DNA of 64,000 nucleotides from Aurantimicrobium minutum (GCF_029894165.1 NZ_JARXXU010000001.1:434001-498000), one strand, 5' to 3'; counted from the first letter of the stretch, positions 26,249 through 33,816 are shown. Made by a program: numbers and translations. The notes: generated from the letters alone by a model not told the origin.

Positions 26249-26734
26249 GTGTGGTACTCAAATCCCGATGTCATCGTCAGCGTGGCCGATGCGCGTGAGA
26301 ACTTTTCTAAGATTCTGAAGACCTTTCGGGCAGACCCGAATGCTCTTCCCGTGGTTTTGGGTGCACACCGCAAACCGGAGGCGGTCATTGTTCCCTATAA
26401 GGAATACATGGCCGGCCGACGGGTGCTCATGGGCGGTGCCGGAAACATCAGCATGCACGCGCTCGGAGAAATGAGTGAAGTCCTCCACAAACTCGCTGCG
26501 ATGAACAACATCGAAGACATCGCGATCTTTGGACCTGCGCTGACCGATTCGCTGGGGGAAGATGATGCCCTCGACATGTTGGTCGGTCCCACGGCTGACG
26601 CAACCTATTTCGACGTAGTTCAGTTCGCAACCGATATTGAGCTGGTCCTGCGCCGGTTCGTCAACGTGGTCAATCGTGACGGATTACATCCCCTCTCCGA
26701 TGCCCAGATCCTGGAAGAAGCCGTCTCTATCTAA
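26249..26734 (+). CDS. Orphan fusion: Phd/YefM antitoxin-like domain plus degenerate MntA-like nucleotidyltransferase
   Basis: A 161-residue protein with two parts. Residues 8-52 (VSVADARENFSKILKTF then HRKPEAVIVPYKEY) match the Phd/YefM antitoxin fold, a dimeric DNA-binding domain. Residues 78-161 (NNIEDIAIFGPALTDS, LVGPTADATYFDVVQF, VNVVNRDGLHPL) follow the layout of small MNT-type nucleotidyltransferases. The catalytic Gly-Ser is Gly-Pro and the first Asp of the DxD pair is Ala, so catalysis is unlikely. No toxin gene is adjacent; the neighbours are metH and a convergent ECF gene. The GTG at 26249 lacks a ribosome site and may be leaderless. TGTACA operator motifs precede it. The domain fusion is read from motifs only; the role, perhaps an antitoxin or transcription factor acting on a distant partner, is inferred. 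Confidence 0.7.
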   Translation: MWYSNPDVIVSVADARENFSKILKTFRADPNALPVVLGAHRKPEAVIVPYKEYMAGRRVLMGGAGNISMHALGEMSEVLHKLAAMNNIEDIAIFGPALTDSLGEDDALDMLVGPTADATYFDVVQFATDIELVLRRFVNVVNRDGLHPLSDAQILEEAVSI

Positions 26735-26749
26735 AGCGTTGAGTGGCTT

Positions 26750-27520
26750 CTAGAGCTTCGCTCTGCGCAGTGCTTTCAGCACTGGCATTCCGATGATTGC
26801 CAGACCGATTCCCGTGGTCAGCGCACGCACGGTGTCCCACGTGAGGGTGGAGGTCATGAGGGTGTAGACCCCAAAGCGGCTGAGGTTCTCTGTCACAGAG
26901 CCACCGGGAATATAGCTGATGATTGTGTCTGGTCCTGCGCCGAAAGGCCAGAACCAGAGGTTCATCAGTGCACCGAAAAGGTAGGACGCTATGACGCCAT
27001 AGCCAATCAGCCAGAGGATCTCTCGTCGACGGGCAACACGGTCTGGGTTACCGGAGGTTCCCCCAGGGATCAAGCCAGCCCCGGCTCCCACCCAGCCGGC
27101 GGCAAACATTTGGAAGGCCGTCCAGGGGCCAAAGCCGCCCCAGAGAACCGAGGACACAGCAATGGTGAGCATGCCGAGGAGGAAACCGAACCGTGCACCG
27201 AATGCGCGACCACCAAGAATCAGCACAATAAAAACTGCTTCAAAGCCCCCCACACCGCTACTGGCGATCCGCACCGCAGCACCGATAGCAGCCAAGAGCC
27301 CCAGCATGGCGAGGGTCTTCGAGCTGGAGACTGAACCATCGAGCAGCAGTGACACAGCAACGATGAGGGCGGGCACGAGCCCAAAGATCACAAAGGGCAC
27401 TGCGGCACGGGCATCGCTGGGAAGTGCGTTCGTCAGCAGGGGCCAGGCAAAAGCACCCAGGGCAAGCAAGGAAGACAGCACGATGGCGAGTGTGCGCAGT
27501 GCGGGGAGACGAGCAATCAT
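26750..27520 (-). CDS. ECF transporter substrate-binding S component, probably for cobalamin
   Basis: A 256-residue membrane protein with about seven hydrophobic segments. It has an AAIGAAVRIASSGVGGFEAVFIVLI region (residues about 79-103) that matches CbrT-like S components, and a cytoplasmic NPDRVARRREILW loop. S components bind a vitamin and pair with the ECF module for ATP-driven import. It overlaps by 4 bp the upstream gene for a fused T-A-A protein, so the complex is encoded together. Cobalamin is suggested by the DUF4430 (transcobalamin-like) lipoprotein in the same operon and by metH nearby; the exact vitamin is not proven by sequence. Confidence 0.78.
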   Translation of the reverse strand: MIARLPALRTLAIVLSSLLALGAFAWPLLTNALPSDARAAVPFVIFGLVPALIVAVSLLLDGSVSSSKTLAMLGLLAAIGAAVRIASSGVGGFEAVFIVLILGGRAFGARFGFLLGMLTIAVSSVLWGGFGPWTAFQMFAAGWVGAGAGLIPGGTSGNPDRVARRREILWLIGYGVIASYLFGALMNLWFWPFGAGPDTIISYIPGGSVTENLSRFGVYTLMTSTLTWDTVRALTTGIGLAIIGMPVLKALRRAKL

Positions 27521-29385
27521 GAAGACACCTCGACGCTGTGGACGAGTCGGCCATCACTCAGCTCAAGAACCCGGGCATCAAGTTCCTGGGCAAAAACACG
27601 ATCGTGGGTGGCAAAGATGACAGTTGTTCCTGTTTCTGCAACGCACCGGAGCACTTCAGCCATGGATGACCGAGCAGCCGGATCCAATCCGCGGCTGGGC
27701 TCATCGATCAGCATCACACTCGGTTTCCAGGAAAGCTGCAGAGCAATCGCAAGGGCCACCTGAGTCCCAGCAGAAAGGTCCCGAGGATGGGTGGCCAAGA
27801 CCTTCGCCAGCTGAGAATCCTGAAGCTTCTGATCCAGGATCGAGAAGAACGTGAGCTCTGTTAGTGCTTTTCCTGCGGGGATCCCAGCAACCTTGTCAGC
27901 CCGGGCAAGCTCCTCCGCGAGCGACTCTGTGACAAAAAAATCAGAAACCTGTTCGGGCACAAACGCGACACGGGTGATCCGAGCAAGGGCGGGGAGTGCC
28001 GAGAGCTCGTCGCCACGAACCTGGGCGTTGCCCAGATACTTTCCCGAAGCGAGTGCAGCAAGCAGGGTGGACTTACCCGCACCGTTGGGACCGGTTACGG
28101 CAATGAGCTCGGCGGTTCGTGCAGTGAAGCTCACGTCCTGCACAAGTTCACACGAGTTGATTGCCACACTGAGCGTGGTCACACGAAGTACTTCTTCACG
28201 GCCCACCACGGCGATATTGCGGGGTTGATAGACCGACATCCGGCCGGTATCCCACTGCCCGGGAGCTACTTTTCCTTCGGCAATATGTAGCCACTGCGGG
28301 TTGAGCTCTGCCAGAGGGGCTGTGTGGTGCTCGGTAATGACAAGAGTGAGTTCTTCTCGTGCGTGAAGGTCGCCGAGGAGTGTAACCACAGTGGAAACGC
28401 TTGCTGCATCGAGATCAGCCAGGGGCTCGTCGAGAAGAAGGATGGGAGGTCGAGGTGCCAGCGCTGCTGCGATGGCCAGTCGTGTAGCTTGACCGGCTGA
28501 GAGAAATTCGAGGGGGCGATCTGCCAGATCCGTCAGTGAGAACAGGGTGAGAAGTTCATCCACCCGGGACGCAATTTCTTGCTTGTCCCAGGACTGCACG
28601 CGCAGACCAAAGGAGAGCTCTTCTCGGACGGTCGCACCGGCAAAACTGAGGCGCACATTCTGTGGGACATACCCAATGAGCGAAGCCGTGTCCCGAGGGA
28701 CAGTGGTGACCCGGTCGCAGGTGCCCACCATCAAGGAACCCGTCGACGTACCACCATGGAAGTGAGTGGCTAGTCCTGCGATGCTCTCGAGGAGGGCTGT
28801 TTTACCTGAGCCTGTTGCACCCGTGAGTACCGTGATGGAACCTGGTGTGAGGGTGAGTGAGATGTTGCGAAGTACCTCGCGTCCATTCCAGCTCAGTGAG
28901 TAATCGCTGAGGGTGATGGCGGGTATGTCACAGACCGTTGTTCCTCGGCGTGAGCCAAAACCTTTGGTGTCCATCGCGGCGGCCAGAGCAATGGCGCGCT
29001 CCACGGTGTGTTCAAACAGAGGAACGAGGAAGGCCATCCGTGAGCGCATGCCGCGCAGTTCCCGGGCACTATTCATCCTGCGCACAACTGTGATCAAGGT
29101 GGGAAAGCTGGAGAGCGCAATGGCCAACGCGGTGCCGAGGGAACGACCCCAGCGGAGCTGGGAGGCAGAGACGAGAAAGCGCCGCACATCGACCAATGAA
29201 CTGATGAGGCCACATGCCACGATGACCGTGGCAAACGGCAAGGCCAGAGTCATCGCACTTCCGACAGCGCTCCAGCTCACACTGCCGAAGAGCAGGCGAT
29301 AGAAAATACGCAGTGCAATGAATGCAGCCGCGAACGACAGGCTCACCCAGAAGGGTGTCCATCGTCCGCGGCTGGCTGAGATCAT
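27517..29385 (-). CDS. ECF transporter fusion protein: T component plus two ATPase domains
   Basis: A 622-residue single polypeptide that contains the whole energising module. Residues 1-150 form a short EcfT-like membrane domain with about four helices, ending in the coupling-type motif MDTKGFGSR. ATPase 1 follows (Walker A GATGSGKT near 190, signature LSAGQ, Walker B ILLLDEP, then TEHH). ATPase 2 ends the protein (Walker A GPNGAGKS near 437, signature LSAGT, Walker B VMLIDEP, then ATHD). In the usual ECF systems these are three separate proteins. The LSAGT signature of the second domain is variant. It overlaps the lipoprotein gene upstream and the S component downstream by 4 bp each, so subunits should be made in step. 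Confidence 0.88.
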   Translation of the reverse strand: MISASRGRWTPFWVSLSFAAAFIALRIFYRLLFGSVSWSAVGSAMTLALPFATVIVACGLISSLVDVRRFLVSASQLRWGRSLGTALAIALSSFPTLITVVRRMNSARELRGMRSRMAFLVPLFEHTVERAIALAAAMDTKGFGSRRGTTVCDIPAITLSDYSLSWNGREVLRNISLTLTPGSITVLTGATGSGKTALLESIAGLATHFHGGTSTGSLMVGTCDRVTTVPRDTASLIGYVPQNVRLSFAGATVREELSFGLRVQSWDKQEIASRVDELLTLFSLTDLADRPLEFLSAGQATRLAIAAALAPRPPILLLDEPLADLDAASVSTVVTLLGDLHAREELTLVITEHHTAPLAELNPQWLHIAEGKVAPGQWDTGRMSVYQPRNIAVVGREEVLRVTTLSVAINSCELVQDVSFTARTAELIAVTGPNGAGKSTLLAALASGKYLGNAQVRGDELSALPALARITRVAFVPEQVSDFFVTESLAEELARADKVAGIPAGKALTELTFFSILDQKLQDSQLAKVLATHPRDLSAGTQVALAIALQLSWKPSVMLIDEPSRGLDPAARSSMAEVLRCVAETGTTVIFATHDRVFAQELDARVLELSDGRLVHSVEVSS

Positions 29386-29921
29386 TCGGCTACGGGAGCA
29401 GGGGTGCCATCACCGGTGGTGAAGACCAGACCAATTGATTCACCCTTCTTGAGGGTGAGGGTTCCCATACCTTCAGATGCATAAGCCCACTCGGCACCAG
29501 CTGAGGGCTGCACCCAGATGGCCCAGTAGGCGGGGATGGGAGCGAAGTCGAGGCAGGTCTCGGTGTAGGGATCAAAACCAGGAACCACAATCGGCTCAGA
29601 GTCCGAGGGCAGACCCTGCACGCGACAGAGAGCGTCATCGCCATACTTGGCGTTGCCTTCGGTATCGAAACCAGCATCGTGCACAACATCGAGAGCAGAG
29701 ACAGAGTCTGACTTAATCTCGACACATTCGGCAGCGGAGGTGCCGTCGAGAATGCCAAAGTTCACCACAACTTCGACACCATCACAGGTGCCATTTGCAG
29801 CTGCAGAAGCTTCACCTGCCGTGACATTTCCGCCGCTCGAGGCGCAGCCAGCCAGAAGAAGGGTGCTTGTCAAAGCGGCAGAAGCAAGTAGCGCGGGACG
29901 GACACGGAACAGAGTCAACAT
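29382..29921 (-). CDS. DUF4430-type lipoprotein, putative extracellular vitamin-binding protein
   Basis: A 179-residue secreted lipoprotein. The N-terminus has a basic start, a hydrophobic core and the lipobox LLAGC (Cys26), so it should be anchored to the outer leaflet. The mature part shows the DUF4430 pattern: SALDVVHDAGFDTEG, CRVQGLP, YWAIWV and a C-terminal GTLTLKKGESIGLVF. DUF4430 corresponds to the C-terminal domain of animal transcobalamins. It heads an operon with the ECF T-A-A fusion and S component, overlapping the next gene by 4 bp. The inferred role is capture of a corrinoid outside the membrane. An ATG with GGAG nine bases upstream supports the start. Confidence 0.8.
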   Translation of the reverse strand: MLTLFRVRPALLASAALTSTLLLAGCASSGGNVTAGEASAAANGTCDGVEVVVNFGILDGTSAAECVEIKSDSVSALDVVHDAGFDTEGNAKYGDDALCRVQGLPSDSEPIVVPGFDPYTETCLDFAPIPAYWAIWVQPSAGAEWAYASEGMGTLTLKKGESIGLVFTTGDGTPAPVAE

Positions 29922-30028
29922 AGTTCTCCAGATTTCACATAATGTGCGCAGCTGGAGGCTTCCTGATGTGCGCGGGACACCCCAAGTTTATCTGAAGAAC
30001 CTCCTCAGCTGCGCCGTATGCTGGGCTC

Positions 30029-30403
30029 ATGACTGAACGCGAGCTTCTCGAACTGTGGAACAAAAACCGTCAGCACATTGTGCTGTCCCAGTTGGGCCCC
30101 ATCTTCCTGCTTATTGTGACCGTGGCCCTGATCATGTTGGGCTTGATCGCAGCCCCACCCGTGGTGAAGTGGGCTGCTCTGGGCATTCTCCTGGCCTCCG
30201 GCATCCTGGGTGCACTCGTTCAGTATTCGAGCGCAACGGAAGCCATGGCCATTGCTGCTGATCTTGCAGAGGTTAAAAATCCTTCACGCCTCAGCCGTCA
30301 GGCCGTGGCGAGTGCAAAATGGCTGAATGTGGTTCGCTTTGTGACGCCCACGATTTTCATCCTGATTTTCCTGCTGCTTGCCGCAGTACTCGTCGTCGGC
30401 TAA
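30029..30403 (+). CDS. Small membrane protein of unknown function
   Basis: A 124-residue protein with a short hydrophilic N-terminus (MTERELLELWNKNR), two helices at about residues 20-65 forming one hairpin, a soluble stretch of about 30 residues, and a final helix near 102-123. No family motif is recognised. The ATG at 30029 is the first in the frame. It is convergent with the gene at 30411, with 7 bp between stops, and divergent from the ECF operon. Confidence 0.7.
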   Translation: MTERELLELWNKNRQHIVLSQLGPIFLLIVTVALIMLGLIAAPPVVKWAALGILLASGILGALVQYSSATEAMAIAADLAEVKNPSRLSRQAVASAKWLNVVRFVTPTIFILIFLLLAAVLVVG

Positions 30404-30410
30404 CAGCAGG

Positions 30411-31046
30411 TTAGAAGCCGAAGTCTCCGAAGTCGCCAAACCCGGCGTCGCCGAATCCAGCATCACCGAACCCGGCGTCACCAAAGCCGCCATCGGCAGA
30501 GATACTTTCTCCCCCCATGTCGGAACCTGTGTCGGCTCCGGTATCCGCACCAGTGTCTGTTCCGGCATCTGCAGTGGAACTGTCTCCGCCGAAGTCCATC
30601 GGCATAAATGCACTCATTAGGGTGGAGGCGATGACATAACCCGCCACGCTTCCCAGCAGTGAGCTGGCAAACATGGATCCAAAGCCGGGGCCACCGTTTC
30701 CTACGTTTCCGAGGGAACGCTCCATGGTTCCGGGCTGGCGCATTTCAGAACGTGTGGCAGACACCGCGAGCGAGCGGGGGTCTTCACCCAAGGGCGCATC
30801 ACCGGCAGGTGCATCCGCACTGAGCTGAGTGAAGAGCATGTGGCGCTGCTCGGGGGTGAGCTTGGCGAAGGCTTCTTCGTGGACTTGTTCGATTTTTTCT
30901 GGGGGCGCTGTCCGCAAGAGGTAACGGTAGCGCTCCACTGCTATTTCATCTTCGCTTCGAGCAGCGGACGCCTGCTTGACCTGCTCGGTCGTGCGGCGGT
31001 ACTCCTCATCGGAGTTGTTTCCTAGTAGTCGATCAAGAAATCCCAT
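30411..31046 (-). CDS. Hypothetical protein with acidic and Gly-Phe-Gly-Asp repeats
   Basis: A 211-residue protein. Residues 1-75 are a charged helical region (MGFLDRLLGNNSDEEYRR, then ERYRYLLRTAPPEKIEQ and LTPEQRHMLFTQL). A single hydrophobic segment lies near 128-146 (FASSLLGSVAGYVIAST). The tail consists of DTGADTGADTG repeats and then four to five units of DAGFGDAGFG ending DFGDFGF. The N-terminal pattern is common in uncharacterised actinobacterial proteins sometimes mislabelled as cation ATPases. No enzymatic motif is seen. The repeat tail looks disordered and acidic. Function is unknown. Confidence 0.75.
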   Translation of the reverse strand: MGFLDRLLGNNSDEEYRRTTEQVKQASAARSEDEIAVERYRYLLRTAPPEKIEQVHEEAFAKLTPEQRHMLFTQLSADAPAGDAPLGEDPRSLAVSATRSEMRQPGTMERSLGNVGNGGPGFGSMFASSLLGSVAGYVIASTLMSAFMPMDFGGDSSTADAGTDTGADTGADTGSDMGGESISADGGFGDAGFGDAGFGDAGFGDFGDFGF

Positions 31047-31111
31047 GGTTACAGGTTAAGCAGGATTGCTGAGTGATAGCTGACAGAAACGTGAATGTTC
31101 GGTGAAACAAA

Positions 31112-31136
31112 AAAGCCCCTGAAATTCAGGGGCTTT
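31112..31136 (-). terminator. Terminator, probably the original one of the tRNA-Phe gene
   Basis: A near-perfect inverted repeat AAAGCCCCTGAA/TTCAGGGGCTTT is followed, on the minus strand, by a T-run (complement of AAAAAA). It lies just beyond the displaced 3' half of tRNA-Phe at 31140-31185, so it was probably the terminator of tRNA-Phe before the intervening cassette was inserted. Confidence 0.8.
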
Positions 31137-31139
31137 CGT

Positions 31140-31185
31140 TGGTGGCTCCGACGGGCGTCGATCCCGTGACCTCACGATTTTCAGT
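31140..31185 (-). repeat. Displaced 3' fragment of tRNA-Phe (attachment-site duplication)
   Basis: These 46 bp are identical to 33510-33555, the 3' half of the intact tRNA-Phe gene from the anticodon stem to the encoded CCA end. Identity stops abruptly beyond the anticodon arm, so no functional tRNA can be made. Such 3' tRNA duplications mark the far boundary of an element that integrated by site-specific recombination. Confidence 0.85.
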
Positions 31186-31523
31186 AGTGCCAGGATGTCA
31201 GCCTGACAATGCTCGTGCCTCACGTGCCCCTTGTCTAATTGAAAAGAGGTTGCTCGTCAAACACCACTCTTGTGGATGATTCTCCTCAACTGTGGGTAAG
31301 GAATCTGGCCAATCTGTTGGAGCCTCCAGCTTGATCTAATCTTTTGTCCCGGTGAAGCTCTGTGAAGCTTGCAGCCAGGAGGCCCGGGCTGGCCATCTTG
31401 GAAAGTCCCAGTTGATTCGCCATCAAAGGTGTAGCAAATGTGATTACCAGGCGACATGGAAAAACTCCTGATGCCGCGACGCCTGCTGGACAAACAGCCC
31501 TACTTCGAGATCTGCTGGTCTCC
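31186..31523. other. 338-bp gap without a convincing gene inside the tRNA-Phe cassette
   Basis: Short open frames exist on the minus strand here, but none has a plausible ribosome site, family similarity or codon bias like its neighbours. The position next to the displaced tRNA fragment is where an integrase would be expected in a complete island. No tyrosine-recombinase motif (HxxR or the C-terminal Tyr box) is visible, so if an integrase was present it has been lost. Confidence 0.6.
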
Positions 31524-32075
31524 TTATTCACGTGAGTGGCGAGGCTGGGCGCCGCCCAGGAACATCGCCATCACATGATGGGGTGCGTCGAGTACTGCGA
31601 GTTCCCCAGCGTCGACTCCCTCCCAAGCCGCGAAGACTAGCGCGTCAAGTGATCGGGACAGCCACGCAACAGGCGCGTCCCGGCGCAGTGCTTTTTCTTG
31701 TTGCGCGCGCCGCACAAGAGCGTGGTCCAACTCCTGCAGTGACATCAATCGCATTTGAACAGTCTCGTTGTCATCGAGAGATCTCTCGCGAAACAAAAAG
31801 GCGATGTGCGGACCTAGTGGAATCAGGCTTGAAACTAGTTCGGTGAGGCCGTCAACGGCCGGCGCAGAAGATGAGACCGAGGCGTACGCCGACTCAAGAC
31901 GGCTGATGCCGTCGAGGGCAACGGCTTCGAGCAGGGATGCGCGTGTGGGGTAGCGGCTAAAGATAGTGGTCCGGCTGACACCGGCCGCAGTGGCGACGTC
32001 TGCCAAACTTGCGCCAGGATGCGTTGCGAATGTCTGTGCGGCCTTCGAAATGAGAGCTTCTTCTTTAACAACCAT
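31524..32075 (-). CDS. TetR/AcrR family transcriptional regulator
   Basis: A 183-residue protein with the TetR DNA-binding helix-turn-helix at about residues 20-50 (ASLADVATAAGVSRTTIFS, then RYPTRASLLEAV). A helical ligand domain follows with no specific signature. The initiating ATG at 32075 lies 46 bp from the divergent DUF418 gene. The spacer holds TGTTCGTATTCTAACA, whose ends are complementary (TGTT/AACA), a possible operator for both genes. Inferred role: local repressor of the DUF418 membrane protein gene. It belongs to the cassette bounded by tRNA-Phe repeats. Confidence 0.88.
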   Translation of the reverse strand: MVVKEEALISKAAQTFATHPGASLADVATAAGVSRTTIFSRYPTRASLLEAVALDGISRLESAYASVSSSAPAVDGLTELVSSLIPLGPHIAFLFRERSLDDNETVQMRLMSLQELDHALVRRAQQEKALRRDAPVAWLSRSLDALVFAAWEGVDAGELAVLDAPHHVMAMFLGGAQPRHSRE

Positions 32076-32121
32076 GTTCGTATTCTAACATCTTTGTTCA
32101 GTTTCTGCTACAGTTCAGGCC

Positions 32122-33303
32122 ATGACCTCCATCCCCCAAGCCGCCCTCAAACCCGCGAGCCGCCAGACGTTCCCCGATAAGCTCCGGGGATTGGCGCTGC
32201 TGGGAATCATCGTGGTCAATGCACCCTTTCTTGCCATCAGTGCCGACGGGTACACCCCGGCGTCGGTGGCATCGCCCGTTGACTGGACAGCCGCCTTTGG
32301 TGTAACCCTGCTCGCACAGGGCAAGTTTTACTTAATCTTCTCGTTCCTGTTCGGCTACAGCGCGAATTTCATCATTCGCGACAACGACGCCAGCGGTCGA
32401 CTAAGATTTCGACGCCGCCTTGTTGGCCTTGCCGTGCTGGGTTTGGCGCACGCCTTTTTGCTTTTCGTCGGTGACATTCTGATGTCATACGCCTTGCTTG
32501 GTGCCGCACTAATGCTGCTCTTTGGTCGAAGTGACCGAGTCGTCCTGCGCACCGCTGCGATTGCCGCTGTCGTTGCGACGTTGTGGCTCGGGGCTCTGAT
32601 CCTCGTTGTCTCTAGCGCGAGCGCTACCGAGCTCGCCGCCGATCCAGCACTTCTCAATCTCAACTCTGCATTAGCGAACGGTTCCTTCTTCGATGTCATC
32701 CTGGCGCGGGCACAGGTGCTATCTGCTGCGTTTTTCCTCGTTGGTTCACTTCAGTGGGGTCTAGCGTTCTCGGCTTTCTGCCTCGGACTCGTTGGTGGCC
32801 GACGAAGCATGCTCAGTGATCTTTCCGTGCACCGCCCCTTATGGCGGCGACTCGCAATCTGGGGGCTGGTGATTGGTCTTCCCCTCCAAGCCTGGGCTGG
32901 ATGGCTGACCCTGCAAGGAGGTCCATCACTGGGCACCACGGCAGAAAACTTCGTGGGGACCGCAGTCGGATTCCTTACTGCCCCTATCCTCGCTGCGGGG
33001 TACGTTGGGGCCTTGGCACTCCTGATCATGAGGCGACCCCGTGCCCTGGCAGCCGTGCAAGAGTCGGGGAGGGCAACCCTGACGCTGTACCTCGGTGAAT
33101 CACTCGTCTTGTCTCTGCTGTTCTGTGGCTACGGGTTCGGGCTTTTTGGCACGTTGGGCGTAGCTGCCGTGACGGGCGTCGCAATCGCTGTCTGGGCAGG
33201 GCTAGAACTGTCGATGCATCTGTGGTTCCGGCGATTCCGGCAAGGGCCACTCGAGTGGCTACTCAACCAGTGGACACGCGCCGGGTCGAAGCGGATGTCA
33301 TAG
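32122..33303 (+). CDS. DUF418 family membrane protein (YeiB-like)
   Basis: A 393-residue protein with about ten membrane segments. The N-terminus has the family motif DKLRGLALLGIIVVNAPF, followed by GKFYLIFSFLFGYSANFII near residue 72. The C-terminal DUF418 part includes ESGRATLTLYLGESLVL near 313 and a LWFRRFRQGPLEWLLNQWT ending, both diagnostic. DUF418 proteins belong to a broad group of acyltransferase-like membrane proteins; no substrate is known. Its only cassette partner is the divergent TetR regulator, which probably controls it. Confidence 0.9.
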   Translation: MTSIPQAALKPASRQTFPDKLRGLALLGIIVVNAPFLAISADGYTPASVASPVDWTAAFGVTLLAQGKFYLIFSFLFGYSANFIIRDNDASGRLRFRRRLVGLAVLGLAHAFLLFVGDILMSYALLGAALMLLFGRSDRVVLRTAAIAAVVATLWLGALILVVSSASATELAADPALLNLNSALANGSFFDVILARAQVLSAAFFLVGSLQWGLAFSAFCLGLVGGRRSMLSDLSVHRPLWRRLAIWGLVIGLPLQAWAGWLTLQGGPSLGTTAENFVGTAVGFLTAPILAAGYVGALALLIMRRPRALAAVQESGRATLTLYLGESLVLSLLFCGYGFGLFGTLGVAAVTGVAIAVWAGLELSMHLWFRRFRQGPLEWLLNQWTRAGSKRMS

Positions 33304-33482
33304 CGGGGGTCACTTCGTGAGGACGAGACGGATACGAGGATCAGCCGCCTCTCGGGTACTCCGACTCCCAATATGCACGTGGGTTGTGCGGCTAATTTGA
33401 TCACTACACCACACAAGTATTTTTCGCTGGATGTGGGCAATAGCCAAATTCGAAACTTCCAGAGCAAGGGGCTTAAACCAAA

Positions 33483-33506
33483 AAATCCCTGTAAGTACAG
33501 GGATTT
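33483..33506 (-). terminator. Terminator of tRNA-Phe, brought in by the cassette
   Basis: A perfect 10-bp stem AAATCCCTGT/ACAGGGATTT with loop AAGT (or its complement) is followed on the minus strand by six or more T. It lies 3 bp beyond the tRNA-Phe CCA end. Its stem sequence differs from that at 31112-31136, so it arrived with the inserted DNA. Confidence 0.85.
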
Positions 33507-33509
33507 CAG

Positions 33510-33555
33510 TGGTGGCTCCGACGGGCGTCGATCCCGTGACCTCACGATTTTCAGT
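33510..33555 (-). repeat. 46-bp direct repeat, intact-tRNA copy of the attachment site
   Basis: The 3' half of tRNA-Phe, identical to 31140-31185 in the same orientation, 2370 bp away. Together the two copies delimit a small cassette holding the TetR and DUF418 genes. Confidence 0.85.
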
Positions 33556-33585
33556 CGTGCGCTCTACCAACTGAGCTACAGAGCC
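33510..33585 (-). tRNA. tRNA-Phe (GAA)
   Basis: Minus-strand cloverleaf of 76 nt with an encoded CCA end. The acceptor GGCTCTG pairs with CGGAGCC (one G-U). The D-arm is AGCTCAGTTGGTAGAGC; the anticodon loop CTGAAAA gives GAA; the T-arm contains GGGATCGACGCCC. Its 3' half is duplicated at 31140-31185. Confidence 0.95.
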
Positions 33586-33637
33586 AAGGCAAACTAGTCG
33601 CCTAGATGAAAAACCCTTCCGAAGAAGGGCTCATCCG

Positions 33638-33711
33638 CGACCCTGACGGGACTTGAACCCGCGACCTCCGCCGTGACAGGGCGGCGCGCTAACCAACTGC
33701 GCTACAGGGCC
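33638..33711 (-). tRNA. tRNA-Asp (GTC)
   Basis: Minus-strand cloverleaf of 74 nt. The acceptor GGCCCTG pairs with CAGGGTC (one G-U), the anticodon loop CTGTCAC gives GTC, and the T-arm has GGGTTCAAGTCCC. CCA is not encoded (CGG follows the discriminator). It is part of a Phe-Asp-Glu tRNA group. Confidence 0.95.
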
Positions 33712-33740
33712 TTACTTGGTAACTAAATTATTCTACATCC

Positions 33741-33816
33741 TGGTGACCCCAACGGGATTCGAACCCGTGTTAACGCCGTGAAAGGGCGCCGTCCTAGGCC
33801 GCTAAACGATGGGGCC
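33741..33816 (-). tRNA. tRNA-Glu (TTC)
   Basis: Minus-strand cloverleaf of 76 nt with encoded CCA. The acceptor GGCCCCA pairs with TGGGGTC, the anticodon loop CTTTCAC gives TTC, and the T-arm contains GGGTTCGAATCCC. It is the promoter-proximal member of the Glu-Asp-Phe tRNA cluster. Confidence 0.95.

Noticed and set aside
31257-31531. Two overlapping minus-strand frames of about 80 codons in the tRNA-Phe cassette
   Set aside because: No family similarity, weak starts and atypical composition. They cannot be told from chance frames.
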